In this document: positions 8,946 through 17,151 of the stretch, piece after piece
Numbering within the stretch: the stretch's first letter is position 1
How the letters are laid out: each line of letters begins with the position of its first letter
From: Myxococcales bacterium
GTDB lineage: Bacteria > Myxococcota > Myxococcia > Myxococcales > JAJYLH01
Assembly (NCBI GenBank): GCA_021787845.1
Contig: JAJYLH010000001.1
Span: forward strand, 62,001 to 126,000
Reading direction: 5' to 3'
DNA length: 64,000 nt
Made by a program: the position numbers and the translations under genes
Notes under the pieces: generated by a model
Database searches by the model: none
The model's input: only the letters and a program-made list of their open reading frames with translations
Told to the model about the DNA's origin: nothing

Positions 8946-9853
8946 CGGCTCCTTCCCTGGGCGACCGCGCGCGGCCGCACGGTCATGGTCGGCTCCCCGA
9001 AGAGCGCGTACTTGAGCCACTGGTAGCCGAAGCGCAGCAGCCCCTCGTCGTCGGTCCGAATCGACGCCTGGGTGGCCTCGTCGACCTCGAAGCGCTCGAG
9101 GAAGCTCGACTGGAAGACGAACTCGCGGAAGGTGTCCAGGTCGTAGGCGGCCATGAAGAACAGCTCGATCCGTTTCTCGTCGAGCTGCCGGCCGCCGATG
9201 AACCACGGATGGGAGACCAGCTCGCGAAAGCCGGCCTCCAAGGATTCCGTCTCGGGAATGTGTTGATCCTTCTGCCAGTCGGCGACGGTCCAGCTCTGGG
9301 GCTCCGTATGCCCCAAGCAGAAGCCGTCCTCGAACAGCACATGCTGCGGGACCACCTCGACCCCGGCGCGGGCGGGCGGCAGCGCAGTCGCCACCGGATA
9401 CATCCGGCAAGCCCAGGGCCGCGCGTCGTAGACGGTGCACCCTTGCGGCCCCACGAAGGGGCAGCGCTTCTCGGCCGTAGCATCCATCTTGAGGAGCACC
9501 ACCGGCAGGTGCAGGTCCTTGGTGATCGGCATGATCGTGTGCCGATCCAAGAACTCCCGGGTGGTGAGGCCGGTCTGGCGCGACAGGCGCAACACGTCGA
9601 CCGGAGTGAGGAAGATGTTCACGTCGGCGCAGCAATGGGTGAAGCAGGAGAGGCCCGGGTGGCAGCCGAACGAGAAAGTATCGTTCGCTTGGAGCGGCCG
9701 GCCGCGCTCGAGCGCCTTCGGGAGCGGGGATGCCGGGCTGGTTGCGGGCGGGACGCTCGCAGCCAAAGGGCGGGTGAGGAGGCCCGCGCTTCCCGTGTTG
9801 GACGGCAGCGCTGCTGGTTGGGGGGAGGCGAGTCGGGAGGCGGGTACGCTCAT
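8942..9853 (-). CDS. YkgJ-type cysteine-cluster protein in the apr-qmo operon
   Basis: A 303-residue protein of the YkgJ/UPF0153 cysteine-cluster family, which is thought to bind zinc or iron-sulfur. The cluster is CHPGLSCFTHCC (about 64-75), with further cysteines in RCPFVGPQGCTVYDARPWACRMYP (split about 130-155). The first 55 residues are a low-complexity Ala/Pro/Ser stretch. The ATG at 9853 is supported by GGAAGG upstream and by an ATGA overlap with the preceding gene; another ATGA joins it to qmoA. The overlaps at both ends imply it is made together with APS reductase and Qmo. A role in assembly or metal supply for these complexes is possible but is inference only. Confidence 0.8.
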   Translation of the reverse strand: MSVPASRLASPQPAALPSNTGSAGLLTRPLAASVPPATSPASPLPKALERGRPLQANDTFSFGCHPGLSCFTHCCADVNIFLTPVDVLRLSRQTGLTTREFLDRHTIMPITKDLHLPVVLLKMDATAEKRCPFVGPQGCTVYDARPWACRMYPVATALPPARAGVEVVPQHVLFEDGFCLGHTEPQSWTVADWQKDQHIPETESLEAGFRELVSHPWFIGGRQLDEKRIELFFMAAYDLDTFREFVFQSSFLERFEVDEATQASIRTDDEGLLRFGYQWLKYALFGEPTMTVRPRAVAQGRSR

Positions 9854-10149
9854 GGTTGGCTTCCTTCCGGTGTCTCGTCGTCCGAGACGATGTGGCTCTT
9901 GAGCGCGTTTTCGGACCAGACGGAAATCGGTGACGAGCAGCCGGTCCGGGGATTGACGCGGTAGCGGTAGGACGAATGGACGCCGAACTTCTCTTCCATC
10001 CAGGTCCAGCCGCGCACGTAGTACGGACACTCGTCGCTGAAGCAGACGAGGTGCAGCGGTTCCTCGAAGCCCGCTTCGTCCGGAATCCGCACCCAGTCGA
10101 GCTGCCCGCCGCAGTGCGGGCACGTCTTCGCGATGGTCGGTTCGCTCAT
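9850..10149 (-). CDS. Small zinc-ribbon protein between aprA and qmo
   Basis: A 99-residue protein with a treble-clef or zinc-ribbon pattern: CPHCGG near residue 10 and CFSDECPYYVRGW near residue 35. The start at 10149 (MSEPTIAKTCPHC) places the first CxxC at the N-terminus, as small zinc ribbons do; an earlier in-frame start at 10221 adds only low-complexity sequence. It lies 93 nt after aprA and overlaps the YkgJ-like gene by ATGA. Its position suggests a role linked to APS reductase or Qmo, which cannot be shown from sequence. Confidence 0.72.
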   Translation of the reverse strand: MSEPTIAKTCPHCGGQLDWVRIPDEAGFEEPLHLVCFSDECPYYVRGWTWMEEKFGVHSSYRYRVNPRTGCSSPISVWSENALKSHIVSDDETPEGSQP

Positions 10150-10242
10150 CGAAGGCCCGCGCAAGAGGTGACAGGACGAGCCCCGAGGCGTGCCGCGGGG
10201 GGCAGCGAAGACCCGCGACACGCCCCGGTGGAACGGTTCAGA

Positions 10243-12126
10243 TCACGCGAAGAGCGGCTTGACCGGGACCTTGCGCATGGTCCACTCGCCGGTCTTCGAG
10301 TCGTACTTCGAGTTCACGAACACCTTCCAGTTGGCGTCGTCCATCTTCGGCTTGTCGGACCGGAAGTAGTAGCCCGGCCACCGGGTCTCCTCGCGGAAGA
10401 GGATGGAGCGCACGTGCGCTTCCGCCTGGTACATGCGCTGCTGGTTCTCCCAGGCCCGCATCAGCTCGTGCGCGTCCTTCGCGCCCAGCTTCTCCGCGTC
10501 CTCCTTCAGCATCTGCAACAGCTCGAGCGCCCGCTTCAGGTTCGGCCCCGAGGTGGTGAAGTTCGTGGTCACCCCGCCGGCGTACTCGTCCATCAGCTTC
10601 TGCAGCCGGAACATGAACATCTTCGGGGTGATGTAGTTCGGGTTGACCGACGGGTCGGTGGTCTTGTTGCAGTTGTCGGCGTAAGTCTTGAGCGGCTGCA
10701 GGATCATCCCCCGCGCCTTCTCGAGGTAGGCCGCGTCGAGCTTGGGGCTCGGCTTCTCGTCCACGATGTAGCGGACGGCGGCCTTGGCGGCGATGCGCCC
10801 CTCGGCGTGCGAGCCCGAGGAGAACTTGTGGGAGCTCGCGCCCGAGGCGTCGCCGGCGCAGAAGAGCCCCTTCACCGTCGACATGTTGTCGTAGCCCCAG
10901 AAGTACTCGCCGCTCGCCAGGTCCTTGGGGCCGCTGACCCAGGCGCCCGACGCGCCCGAGTGCGAGCCGATGAAGTACGGCTCCGCCGCGGCGATCTCGC
11001 TCGACTGCTGCTCGGGAGCGGTGTTGGTCCCCGCCCAGAGGAGCGCCTGCGACACGGTCATGTCGAGGAAGTCCTCCCAGGCCTCGGCCTCGAGCTCCTT
11101 GAGCTTCTTCTTCGCCGCCTTCTCGTCGCCGGCGGCGCTCGCGATCTTCTGAATCGCCTCCTCGGTCCGCATCGAGATGGGGGCCTTGCCCTCGGCGCAG
11201 TCGAGCAGCATCAGGTAGTTGCGCAGGTTCGCCGGGACCGGCTTGACCTTCCCGTACGGCGCCCAGTTCTCCAGCTCGGGCTTGCGCTCCTGCATGTAGT
11301 CGCCGCCGAAGGCGTTGGTCGCCCGGCTCTTGAAGAGCAGGAACCACGCGCCCACCGGGCCGTAGGCGTCCTTGAACCGCACCGGGATGAACCGCACTTC
11401 CTGGCAGGTCATCTCCGCGCCGGCCTGGATGGTGAAGTACGCCGAGCTGCCGGAGTTCCAGGGCGGGTACCAGGCGCGGCCGAGGCCCTCGCCCGAAGAG
11501 CGCGGCTTGAAGACGTGCACCGCGCCGCCCATCGCCACCAGCGTCGCCTTCGCCTTGAACACGTAGAACTTGCTCTCGCGCACGGAGAAGCCGAGCGCGC
11601 CCGCGCACTTGTCGCCGTCCATCAGGGGCCCGACGATGAAGACGCGCTCGAAGATGTTCTCCGCGCCCAGCGCGTTCTTCGCGGCCTCGGCGACGATGAC
11701 CTTGTAGCTCTCGCCGTTGATCATGAGCTGCCAGCGACCCTCGTGGACGTAGGCGCCCTTGTCGTCCTTCCAGATCGGCAGGCCCCACTTTTCGAACAGG
11801 TGCACGCTGCCGTCGACGTGGCGCGCGATGTTCGCCACCAGGTCCTCGCGGGTGATGCCCATCAGGTCGTTGCGGACGTAGTTGACGTAGTCCTGGATGG
11901 TGTTCTGCCCGTCCTTCAACCCCACGTACTGGTTGATCGCGGACAGGCCCATCGCCACCGCGCCCGAGCGGTCGACGGCGGCCTTGTCGACCAGGGTCAC
12001 CTTGAGGCCGTTCTTCTTCGCCCAGTAGGCGGCCTCGACCGCGGCGCCGCAGGCGGCCATGCCGCCGCCGAGGATCAAGAGGTCGGTCTCCACTTCGACA
12101 GTCTGGAAATTGGTGATGTCCGTCAT
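10243..12126 (-). CDS. aprA: Adenylylsulfate (APS) reductase alpha subunit
   Basis: A 627-residue FAD protein of the fumarate reductase/succinate dehydrogenase flavoprotein superfamily. It reduces APS to sulfite and AMP in the cytoplasm as a heterodimer with AprB. The N-terminal dinucleotide fold is LILGGGMAACGAAVEAAYWA (about 17-36), followed by VDRSGAVAMGLSAINQY, characteristic of AprA. Length is typical. AGGAGA precedes the ATG, which lies 9 nt after the aprB stop. The sequence is intact. Confidence 0.97.
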   Translation of the reverse strand: MTDITNFQTVEVETDLLILGGGMAACGAAVEAAYWAKKNGLKVTLVDKAAVDRSGAVAMGLSAINQYVGLKDGQNTIQDYVNYVRNDLMGITREDLVANIARHVDGSVHLFEKWGLPIWKDDKGAYVHEGRWQLMINGESYKVIVAEAAKNALGAENIFERVFIVGPLMDGDKCAGALGFSVRESKFYVFKAKATLVAMGGAVHVFKPRSSGEGLGRAWYPPWNSGSSAYFTIQAGAEMTCQEVRFIPVRFKDAYGPVGAWFLLFKSRATNAFGGDYMQERKPELENWAPYGKVKPVPANLRNYLMLLDCAEGKAPISMRTEEAIQKIASAAGDEKAAKKKLKELEAEAWEDFLDMTVSQALLWAGTNTAPEQQSSEIAAAEPYFIGSHSGASGAWVSGPKDLASGEYFWGYDNMSTVKGLFCAGDASGASSHKFSSGSHAEGRIAAKAAVRYIVDEKPSPKLDAAYLEKARGMILQPLKTYADNCNKTTDPSVNPNYITPKMFMFRLQKLMDEYAGGVTTNFTTSGPNLKRALELLQMLKEDAEKLGAKDAHELMRAWENQQRMYQAEAHVRSILFREETRWPGYYFRSDKPKMDDANWKVFVNSKYDSKTGEWTMRKVPVKPLFA

Positions 12127-12135
12127 CGGCTTCTC

Positions 12136-12570
12136 CTAGCGGGTCCAGACGTTGGGAAGGCCCAACGACTGCGGCTCGGTGTAGAGGGCGGTGCTCTCCA
12201 AGGTGGGCTCGCCGGCGAAGCCGCCGGCCGGGTCCGCCTTGCCCTCGGGGGTGGTGCGGATGGGGAACTTGAACCGCTTCAGGGTTCCGTTGCGGAACTT
12301 GACGGTCCACATGATGCTGTCGGTGGACCGCAAGGGAACGACGGACGCGCCCATCGGGACGAAGTCCGCGTAGCCGCGCATGTCGATCGCCTGCTGAGGG
12401 CAGATCTTCACGCAGTTGTAGCACTCCCAGCACATCTCCGGCTCGCGGTTGAACGCCTTCATCCGGTCCTTGTCGAGGAGCATGAGGTCGTTCGGGCAGA
12501 TGTGCTGGCAGGCGGTCTTGTCGAGCGCCTTGCACCCGTCGCACTTGTCGGGGTTGACGAAGCTCGGCAT
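12136..12570 (-). CDS. aprB: Adenylylsulfate (APS) reductase beta subunit
   Basis: A 144-residue protein with two [4Fe-4S] clusters that carry electrons to the FAD of AprA. The first cluster shows the AprB-specific spacing CDGCKALDKTACQHICP (about 9-25) and the second is CWECYNCVKICP (about 47-58). The C-terminal tail wraps AprA in known structures and is present here. AAGGAGG lies 7 nt before the ATG. It is the first gene of the apr-qmo-sat operon; a candidate promoter and a possible regulator site lie upstream at 12714-12776. Confidence 0.97.
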   Translation of the reverse strand: MPSFVNPDKCDGCKALDKTACQHICPNDLMLLDKDRMKAFNREPEMCWECYNCVKICPQQAIDMRGYADFVPMGASVVPLRSTDSIMWTVKFRNGTLKRFKFPIRTTPEGKADPAGGFAGEPTLESTALYTEPQSLGLPNVWTR

Positions 12571-12713
12571 CGAGCACCTCCTTGGAAGCGGGAGCCGCGC
12601 GGGCTCCCTCGGTCGTTGGCTCCCGGGATGGCGGCCCTTTCCGCTCCCGGTTGGCGCAAGCGCTCTCGCTTGGCGCCGCCTCCGGGACCGTCTTGGGTCC
12701 GTTCGGCGGGCGC

Positions 12714-12743
12714 ATTAGTCGAGCCGGGCGCGCATGCGGTCAA
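12714..12743 (-). promoter_or_regulatory. Candidate sigma-70 promoter for aprBA-qmo-sat
   Basis: On the minus strand, TTGACC (12743-12738) and ACTAAT (12719-12714) are separated by 18 nt, about 145 nt before the aprB start. The -10 box is a poor match, so this is only a candidate. Confidence 0.3.
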
Positions 12744-12754
12744 ACCGAGAGTTT

Positions 12755-12776
12755 CGTTCGGAACGATAAAGAAAGC
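12755..12776. promoter_or_regulatory. Candidate regulator site upstream of aprB (CGTTCGGAACG-ATAAA)
   Basis: The palindrome CGTTCGGAACG runs into ATAAAGAAAGC. The same palindrome-plus-GATAA arrangement occurs upstream of dsrA (45097-45122) and upstream of the LysR pair (47744-47769). It lies just upstream of the candidate -35 box. Confidence 0.45.
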
Positions 12777-12894
12777 GGATGCGGGTTCGGAGCGGTCGGA
12801 GGCGGGAAAAGCGCCCTCGCCGCGGCTCGCGGGGCCGGTTCGTTCGCCTGTCCGCGGGTCGGCGGCCTCGCCCCTTCCCCAGCGCTCGCGCCGC

Positions 12895-12918
12895 GGATCC
12901 GACCGATCGGTCCGATCG
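12895..12918. repeat. Dispersed GACCGATCGGTC palindromic repeat
   Basis: This copy contains GACCGATCGGTCCGATCG. Related copies are at 22668-22696 and, inside the siroheme synthase gene, at 31286-31329. Confidence 0.6.
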
Positions 12919-13032
12919 TCGTGAGCGTCGCGGCAGCGGTTCGAAGGGAATCGCGTCTCGCGCCCCCGCGTCATCGGGAAGCGCTTCCGGGGCGAGTTGC
13001 CGTACTCCGTCGGAAGTGACGTCGCTTCTCAC

Positions 13033-13112
13033 GCCGCTCATCGAAGAGCGCAGTCGAGGGACGACCGACCCCGCGAAGAACCACGCCCGTCGACTGCCCT
13101 CAGGACGAGCGG
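13033..13112. repeat. Dispersed inverted repeat (CAGTCGAGGGACGA type)
   Basis: Arms at about 13033-13063 and 13089-13112 are partly complementary and carry the GCTCATC...AGTCGA...GACGAGCGG pattern. It recurs at 42314-42395 and, more diverged, at 45401-45500. All copies are intergenic. Confidence 0.55.
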
Positions 13113-13157
13113 TTCTTCGCTCAGCGGCTTGTTGATGCGGGCTTCCGACGGGTTTCG

Positions 13158-13502
13158 CTAGTACGCCCGGCCCAGCCGTTCGAGGACCAGGTCGGCGTCG
13201 CCCAGGCTCGCGAAGAGCTCCTGCGCCTCGGGGCCCAAGCCGGCCAGCACCTCTCCTGGAGTGCTTACGAGCCGGCCACCGGCGACGTACGCCGGGCGGC
13301 CCTGATTGTCGAGATAGAGCCCTGCCGGTGGGCGGGAGGGCACCAGCCCTTCATACTGCTCCGGCGCCCCCTCGGCGCGCACGAGCGCCCACGCGTCGCG
13401 GTCGAAAAGCAGGACGTCGGTCTTCCCCGCGCGCGCGTCCTCTTCGAGAGGCCCCCATCCCGCCGCGTCGGGCGAACCTTTGAGCAACCAGAGCGACTCC
13501 AT
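13158..13502 (-). CDS. Conserved-looking small protein of unknown function
   Basis: A 114-residue soluble protein with no recognised family. It is acidic, with regular protein-like composition and no signal or membrane segment. GAGG lies 8 nt before the ATG. It lies 63 nt downstream of the CBS/receiver gene on the same strand, so the two probably form a small operon between the two-component genes and the apr promoter region. No function is offered. Confidence 0.6.
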   Translation of the reverse strand: MESLWLLKGSPDAAGWGPLEEDARAGKTDVLLFDRDAWALVRAEGAPEQYEGLVPSRPPAGLYLDNQGRPAYVAGGRLVSTPGEVLAGLGPEAQELFASLGDADLVLERLGRAY

Positions 13503-13565
13503 CGCTTTGCCTCAGCTCTCCAGGAGCGGTCTCGACGTGCCTCGCGGCACCGGGCAGCAGCGCTT

Positions 13566-14441
13566 CTACCAGACGCAGCTCACGAGGCTGCACGTTTCCA
13601 GCAGGAGGTCCCGGTCGGTCAGGACACCGACCAACTGGCCTTGGCGCAGGACCGGGATGTTGATCAGGTTGTTGTCGACCATCAGTTGGACCGCCTCCAC
13701 CAACGGCGCGTCGGCCTCGACGAAGGTCTGCTCGCCGATGAGATCCCCGGCGGTGCCGCTTCCCAGGAGCCGGCAGCGGGCGAGAAACACCCCGGGCTCC
13801 GGCGGCGCTCCCGGGTAGATGCCCGACACCAGCCACGCGAGCACGTCGTTGAGCCGGATCAGCCCGAGGAAGGTTTCGTCCCGGCCGTAGACCAGCACGC
13901 TGCGGTGGGCCTTGGCGTTGCGCTGAGTGGAACCGGTCCCGAACAGCGCCTCCGTCAGCGTCTGGATGACCTTGCGGACCGGGTCGTCCTCGTAGACGCG
14001 GTCGTAGGTCGCCGGCGACACCATCAGCTCGGCGATGGTCTTCTCGCTGGGCGCCGCGGTTCCCGGCTCGGCGAACCGGCGCAAGCGGTCGGCGAGCAGG
14101 TTCCAGTCGGTGGGCTTGTGGACGACGTCGGAGGCGCCGAGCTCCATCCCCCGCATCGCGACCCGCGTCTCGCCCTCCTCGGCCAAGAGCACCAGGGGCA
14201 CAGCAGGAACGGTCTCGCGGAGCCTGGCGAGGTCCTTGAGAGCGCTCTCGGAATCCGACGGCAGGTCGACCACCACCGCGTGGGGCGGGGTGGCTGACAG
14301 CAGGGACAGAGCCTCGTCGCTGCTCGCGGCGAGCTGCACAAGAAAGCCGCGCTCCCCAAGGGCCTGGGTGACGGCTTCCCCCAGCGCCGGGTCGGACGTG
14401 ACCCAGAGAAGGGTGACGCCCGCGTTCTCCGACTGGAGCAT
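13566..14441 (-). CDS. Receiver-like domain fused to paired CBS domains
   Basis: A 291-residue cytoplasmic protein. Residues about 8-120 have the response-regulator fold (phosphoacceptor candidate D59 in VVVDLP, lysine in HKPTD), but the N-terminal acidic pair is reduced to one Asp in VTSDPAL, so phosphorylation is doubtful. Residues about 133-291 look like a CBS pair, ending in the typical NIPVLRQGQLVGVLTDRDLL. CBS pairs bind adenylates, which would suit sensing AMP/ATP next to AMP-producing APS reductase; that link is inference. The start at 14441 (MLQSENAG) is preferred to an upstream start in low-complexity sequence. Confidence 0.8.
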   Translation of the reverse strand: MLQSENAGVTLLWVTSDPALGEAVTQALGERGFLVQLAASSDEALSLLSATPPHAVVVDLPSDSESALKDLARLRETVPAVPLVLLAEEGETRVAMRGMELGASDVVHKPTDWNLLADRLRRFAEPGTAAPSEKTIAELMVSPATYDRVYEDDPVRKVIQTLTEALFGTGSTQRNAKAHRSVLVYGRDETFLGLIRLNDVLAWLVSGIYPGAPPEPGVFLARCRLLGSGTAGDLIGEQTFVEADAPLVEAVQLMVDNNLINIPVLRQGQLVGVLTDRDLLLETCSLVSCVW

Positions 14442-15004
14442 GGGTCGCCTCGCGCTTGTCCCCTCGCAAGGGCGATCCTGTCCGGCGCGCGTGTCACCGG
14501 TCAAGGGGAAGAGCCTGCCGCGACCGACATCGACTCAGCGACGGTGCCGGGTTCAAGAGATTCGAATCGTCCGGTGGAAGTCGCGGCGATGGCCGCCCCG
14601 CTGCCGGCTCCTCCCCTGCGCGGCCGACACGATGAAGAAGCAACCACGCCAAGGCGGTTCGCGCGCTGGAGCCCAACACCTGAGCGTCCTTCGCGGGGCG
14701 CGACTTCCGGGCAAACCCGGCCACCTCAGTGCCTGGATGCCGCCGAGGTTCAGCGCGGGCTTGCGCCCGCAACCCCAATCTCGGCCTGGGAACGGATCGG
14801 AACCGCTGGTCCGGTTGACCGCACCTGGACGAGAGCGCCTCCACAGGCGAGGACGCCCGTGCCACGAAGTCTGCTGCGCGACGTCGAGAATCTGCGCGCG
14901 ACGCGAACCTTTCGCGGCTTGGTGGAACAGGAAAGCCCGGAGGCTGGAATGTCCGGCTCCAGGCGCGCCAAAAGGACAGGCATCGAAGCGAGAAGGCGTC
15001 TCGT
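14442..15004. other. Intergenic region between CBS/receiver gene and response regulator
   Basis: About 560 bases with no supported gene. A small hairpin (GCGGGC/GCCCGC, 14755-14770) is present, and 14711-14730 and 14947-14960 resemble parts of the palindromic element at 2748-2898. No clear promoter is seen. Confidence 0.5.
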
Positions 15005-15421
15005 TCAGGCCCGGACCGGCCCCGCGAGGGCTGTCGCCACGACCCGCAGGAACTCGCCGCGGTCGATGGGCTTGGAGATGAAGCCTTCGGGCGGCGGCAC
15101 CTGGCGGCGGGTCGAGAGGAAGTGGCGGAACGGCTCCGGGTCGCCGCCGATGCCGGTCACCGCGGTCACCACCACCACCGGCGTCTTCGCGAGCGCGGGG
15201 TCGTCGCGCAGGTTCCGGTAGAAGCGGATGCCCGACTCCTCGGGCATCGTGATGTCCAGGCAGACGAGGTCCGGCTTCTCCTTCTGCGCGGTCAGGAAAC
15301 CCGTCCGGCCGTTGTCGGCGCTGAGCGTGTCGTAGCCGTTGTCGGACAGGAGCGTCCGCAGGTACGTGACCACCGCCGGCTCGTCGTCGATCACCAGCAC
15401 CCGCTTCTTCGTCGTCGCCAT
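15005..15421 (-). CDS. Single-domain response regulator
   Basis: A 138-residue CheY-like protein without an output domain. The acidic pair is in VIDDEP (11-13), the phosphoacceptor is D56 in VCLDITMP, and the conserved lysine is in ISKPID. It lacks DNA binding, so it probably works through protein contacts or as a phosphate sink. It is the last gene after the kinase and a second regulator, 48 nt downstream, and it shares the long beta4-alpha4 insertion seen in its neighbour, which suggests local duplication. Confidence 0.93.
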   Translation of the reverse strand: MATTKKRVLVIDDEPAVVTYLRTLLSDNGYDTLSADNGRTGFLTAQKEKPDLVCLDITMPEESGIRFYRNLRDDPALAKTPVVVVTAVTGIGGDPEPFRHFLSTRRQVPPPEGFISKPIDRGEFLRVVATALAGPVRA

Positions 15422-15469
15422 CGCCTGGCCTCCTCTTCATGCCCAGGGGTAGCGCCCCTGGCTAGCGTG

Positions 15470-15994
15470 TCAGCTTCCGTGCTCCTTGAGCGCTTCCAGC
15501 GCCCGTCGCAGGGCGTCGTTCGACGCGCCTTGCAGCCCCTGCTCCAGCTCGTCGCGCAAGGACAGGCGGTCCTCGGTCGCGGCGCTCTCCGGGAGCCCCA
15601 GGGCACGCTGGACGCTGCGCAGGTAGGAGCGCCGGTCGATGGGCTTCTCCAGGTAGGTGCCGGGACCGGACATCACCCCCTGGCCCAGCGCCTGCAAAAG
15701 GTCCGACCGGCCGGACTCGTCCCGCGCGTGCGCGGTCACGATCAGCACCGGGATGCGGGCGAGCTCCGGGTCGCGGCGTAGCTCGAAGAGCAGCTTCTGC
15801 CCGCTCTTGCGCGGCATCACGAGGTCGAGCGAGATGAAGTCGGGCCGTCTCTCGCGCACCCTCTCCAACGCCTCCTCGCCGTCCGCCGCGGTCACCACCC
15901 GGAAGCCCGCGTCTTCGAGGACCGTGGCAAGGTACCGGCGCACGTCCGGCTCGTCGTCGACCACCAGAATCGTCTTGTCCTCAGGCCGCTCCAT
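15470..15994 (-). CDS. Response regulator with C-terminal extension
   Basis: A 174-residue receiver protein: VVDDEP at 11-16, phosphoacceptor D57 in ISLDLVMP, lysine in LEKPID near 115. About 45 charged helical residues follow and do not match a known DNA-binding domain. The ATG at 15994 is chosen because AGGAGG lies upstream and the earlier in-frame ATG is inside the kinase gene. It overlaps the kinase gene by 14 nt, so it is very likely the kinase's partner. Confidence 0.92.
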   Translation of the reverse strand: MERPEDKTILVVDDEPDVRRYLATVLEDAGFRVVTAADGEEALERVRERRPDFISLDLVMPRKSGQKLLFELRRDPELARIPVLIVTAHARDESGRSDLLQALGQGVMSGPGTYLEKPIDRRSYLRSVQRALGLPESAATEDRLSLRDELEQGLQGASNDALRRALEALKEHGS

Positions 15995-17117
15995 GGGACG
16001 CCTCCTGTAGAGCTTCACCGGTCTCGCTTTGCTTGGGCAGCCGGTCGCGGGGGAACACCAGCCGGAAGACCGAGCCTGCCCCTTCGGTCGACTCGAACGA
16101 CACCCGGCCGCCGTGCTCCTGCGCGATCTTGCGGGTGGTCAGGAGCCCCAGGCCGGTGCCCTTCTGCAATCCTTTGGTGCTGAAGAAATTGGTGAAGACC
16201 TGCCGCCGAATCTCCGCGTCCATCCCGACACCGTCGTCCTCGACTTCGAGAATCAGGGCGCCGCGCTCGTCGCGGGTGGAGAGCTTCACGTGCCCGCCGC
16301 GGCGTTCGCTCACCTGGCAGGCGTCGACCGCGTTCGAAACCAGATTCGCCAGCGCCGTGTGGACGCCGTCTTCATCCAGCATGGCGGTAGTGGTGCCGCC
16401 GAGCGTGAGCGTCAGCTCCACCCCGCCCAGCCGGGCGGCGTCGCGGAAGAGGTCGAACACCTTCTGCGCCACCGCATCCGGTGAGCAGAGGCGCACCTGG
16501 GGGGCGCGGCCGCGGGCGAAGTCCAGGAACTCCTTCACGAACGAGGAGATGCGGTCGATGTTCTCCTCGACCATCTCCCAGCCTTGGAGGATGCGGTCGC
16601 TGTCGCCCCGTTGCATGCCAGAGCGCACGACGTAGACGCCGCCCTCCAGCCCCATGATCACGTTCTTGATGCCGTGCGCGAGCCCGGCCACCGTCTGCCC
16701 CACCGCCGCCAGCCGCTCGGCCTCGAGCTTCTCCTGTTCCAGCACCTTCGTCGCAGTGATGTCCGTGCACATCTCGATGACGTAGGGAATCGTGCCGTCC
16801 TGGAGGGTCAGCGGCACGAGCTGGACGAGGTAGGTGATGGCGCTGCCGTCGTCGCGCACGCCGCGCTCCTCGCGCACCCGTGCCTTGCCGTCCGCGAAGG
16901 TCGCCGCCGCGCCGCACCGGTCGCAGCGCTCGGTCCGGTCCTTGAACACCGCGTAGCACGGCCGCGCGCGCCACTCGCCGAAGAAGCGCGCGAACCCGGG
17001 ATTCGCCTCGACCACCCGGTACCCGTCGTCGATGACGCCGATGGCCACCGGCACCTGGTTCCACAGCTCGGAGTGGATCCAGTTGCGGACGTCCTCAGTG
17101 GCGACGGTGCTGGACAA
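15981..17117 (-). CDS. PAS-domain sensor histidine kinase
   Basis: A 378-residue soluble kinase. Residues 15-130 form a PAS domain with a CDRCG motif at about 65-69, which could hold a metal or sense redox state (inference). The phosphoacceptor helix contains GLAHGIKNVIMGLEGG (about 147-162), the N box is NLVSNAVDAC, and the G boxes are DDGVGM and GTGLGL. There are no membrane segments, so it senses a cytoplasmic signal. The start is TTG at 17117, supported by AGGAGG 8 nt upstream. Two response regulators follow. The kinase gene lies 34 nt after the NrfD-cytochrome gene, suggesting control of, or co-expression with, that membrane complex. Confidence 0.92.
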   Translation of the reverse strand: MSSTVATEDVRNWIHSELWNQVPVAIGVIDDGYRVVEANPGFARFFGEWRARPCYAVFKDRTERCDRCGAAATFADGKARVREERGVRDDGSAITYLVQLVPLTLQDGTIPYVIEMCTDITATKVLEQEKLEAERLAAVGQTVAGLAHGIKNVIMGLEGGVYVVRSGMQRGDSDRILQGWEMVEENIDRISSFVKEFLDFARGRAPQVRLCSPDAVAQKVFDLFRDAARLGGVELTLTLGGTTTAMLDEDGVHTALANLVSNAVDACQVSERRGGHVKLSTRDERGALILEVEDDGVGMDAEIRRQVFTNFFSTKGLQKGTGLGLLTTRKIAQEHGGRVSFESTEGAGSVFRLVFPRDRLPKQSETGEALQEASHGAA

Positions 17118-17151
17118 CGAGATGCCTCCTGTGGGGCGTTAGCGCCGCCTG

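Larger units (their letters stand above)
12571..13157. other. Regulatory intergenic region upstream of aprB
   Basis: About 590 bases with no convincing gene. From right to left it contains a dispersed inverted repeat (13033-13112), a GATCGGTC-type repeat (12895-12918), an AT-rich motif shared with the dsrA and LysR upstream regions (12755-12776) and a weak sigma-70-like promoter (12714-12743). The open frames are GC-driven and start-poor. Confidence 0.6.

Noticed and set aside
9976-12924. A 982-codon plus-strand open frame opposite aprA
   Set aside because: It is antisense to intact aprA, the zinc-ribbon gene and aprB, has no ribosome-binding site, and is a product of GC-rich codon bias. The same applies to other long antisense frames, for example 5659-7605, 20794-22701, 31226-34060 and 34262-36337.
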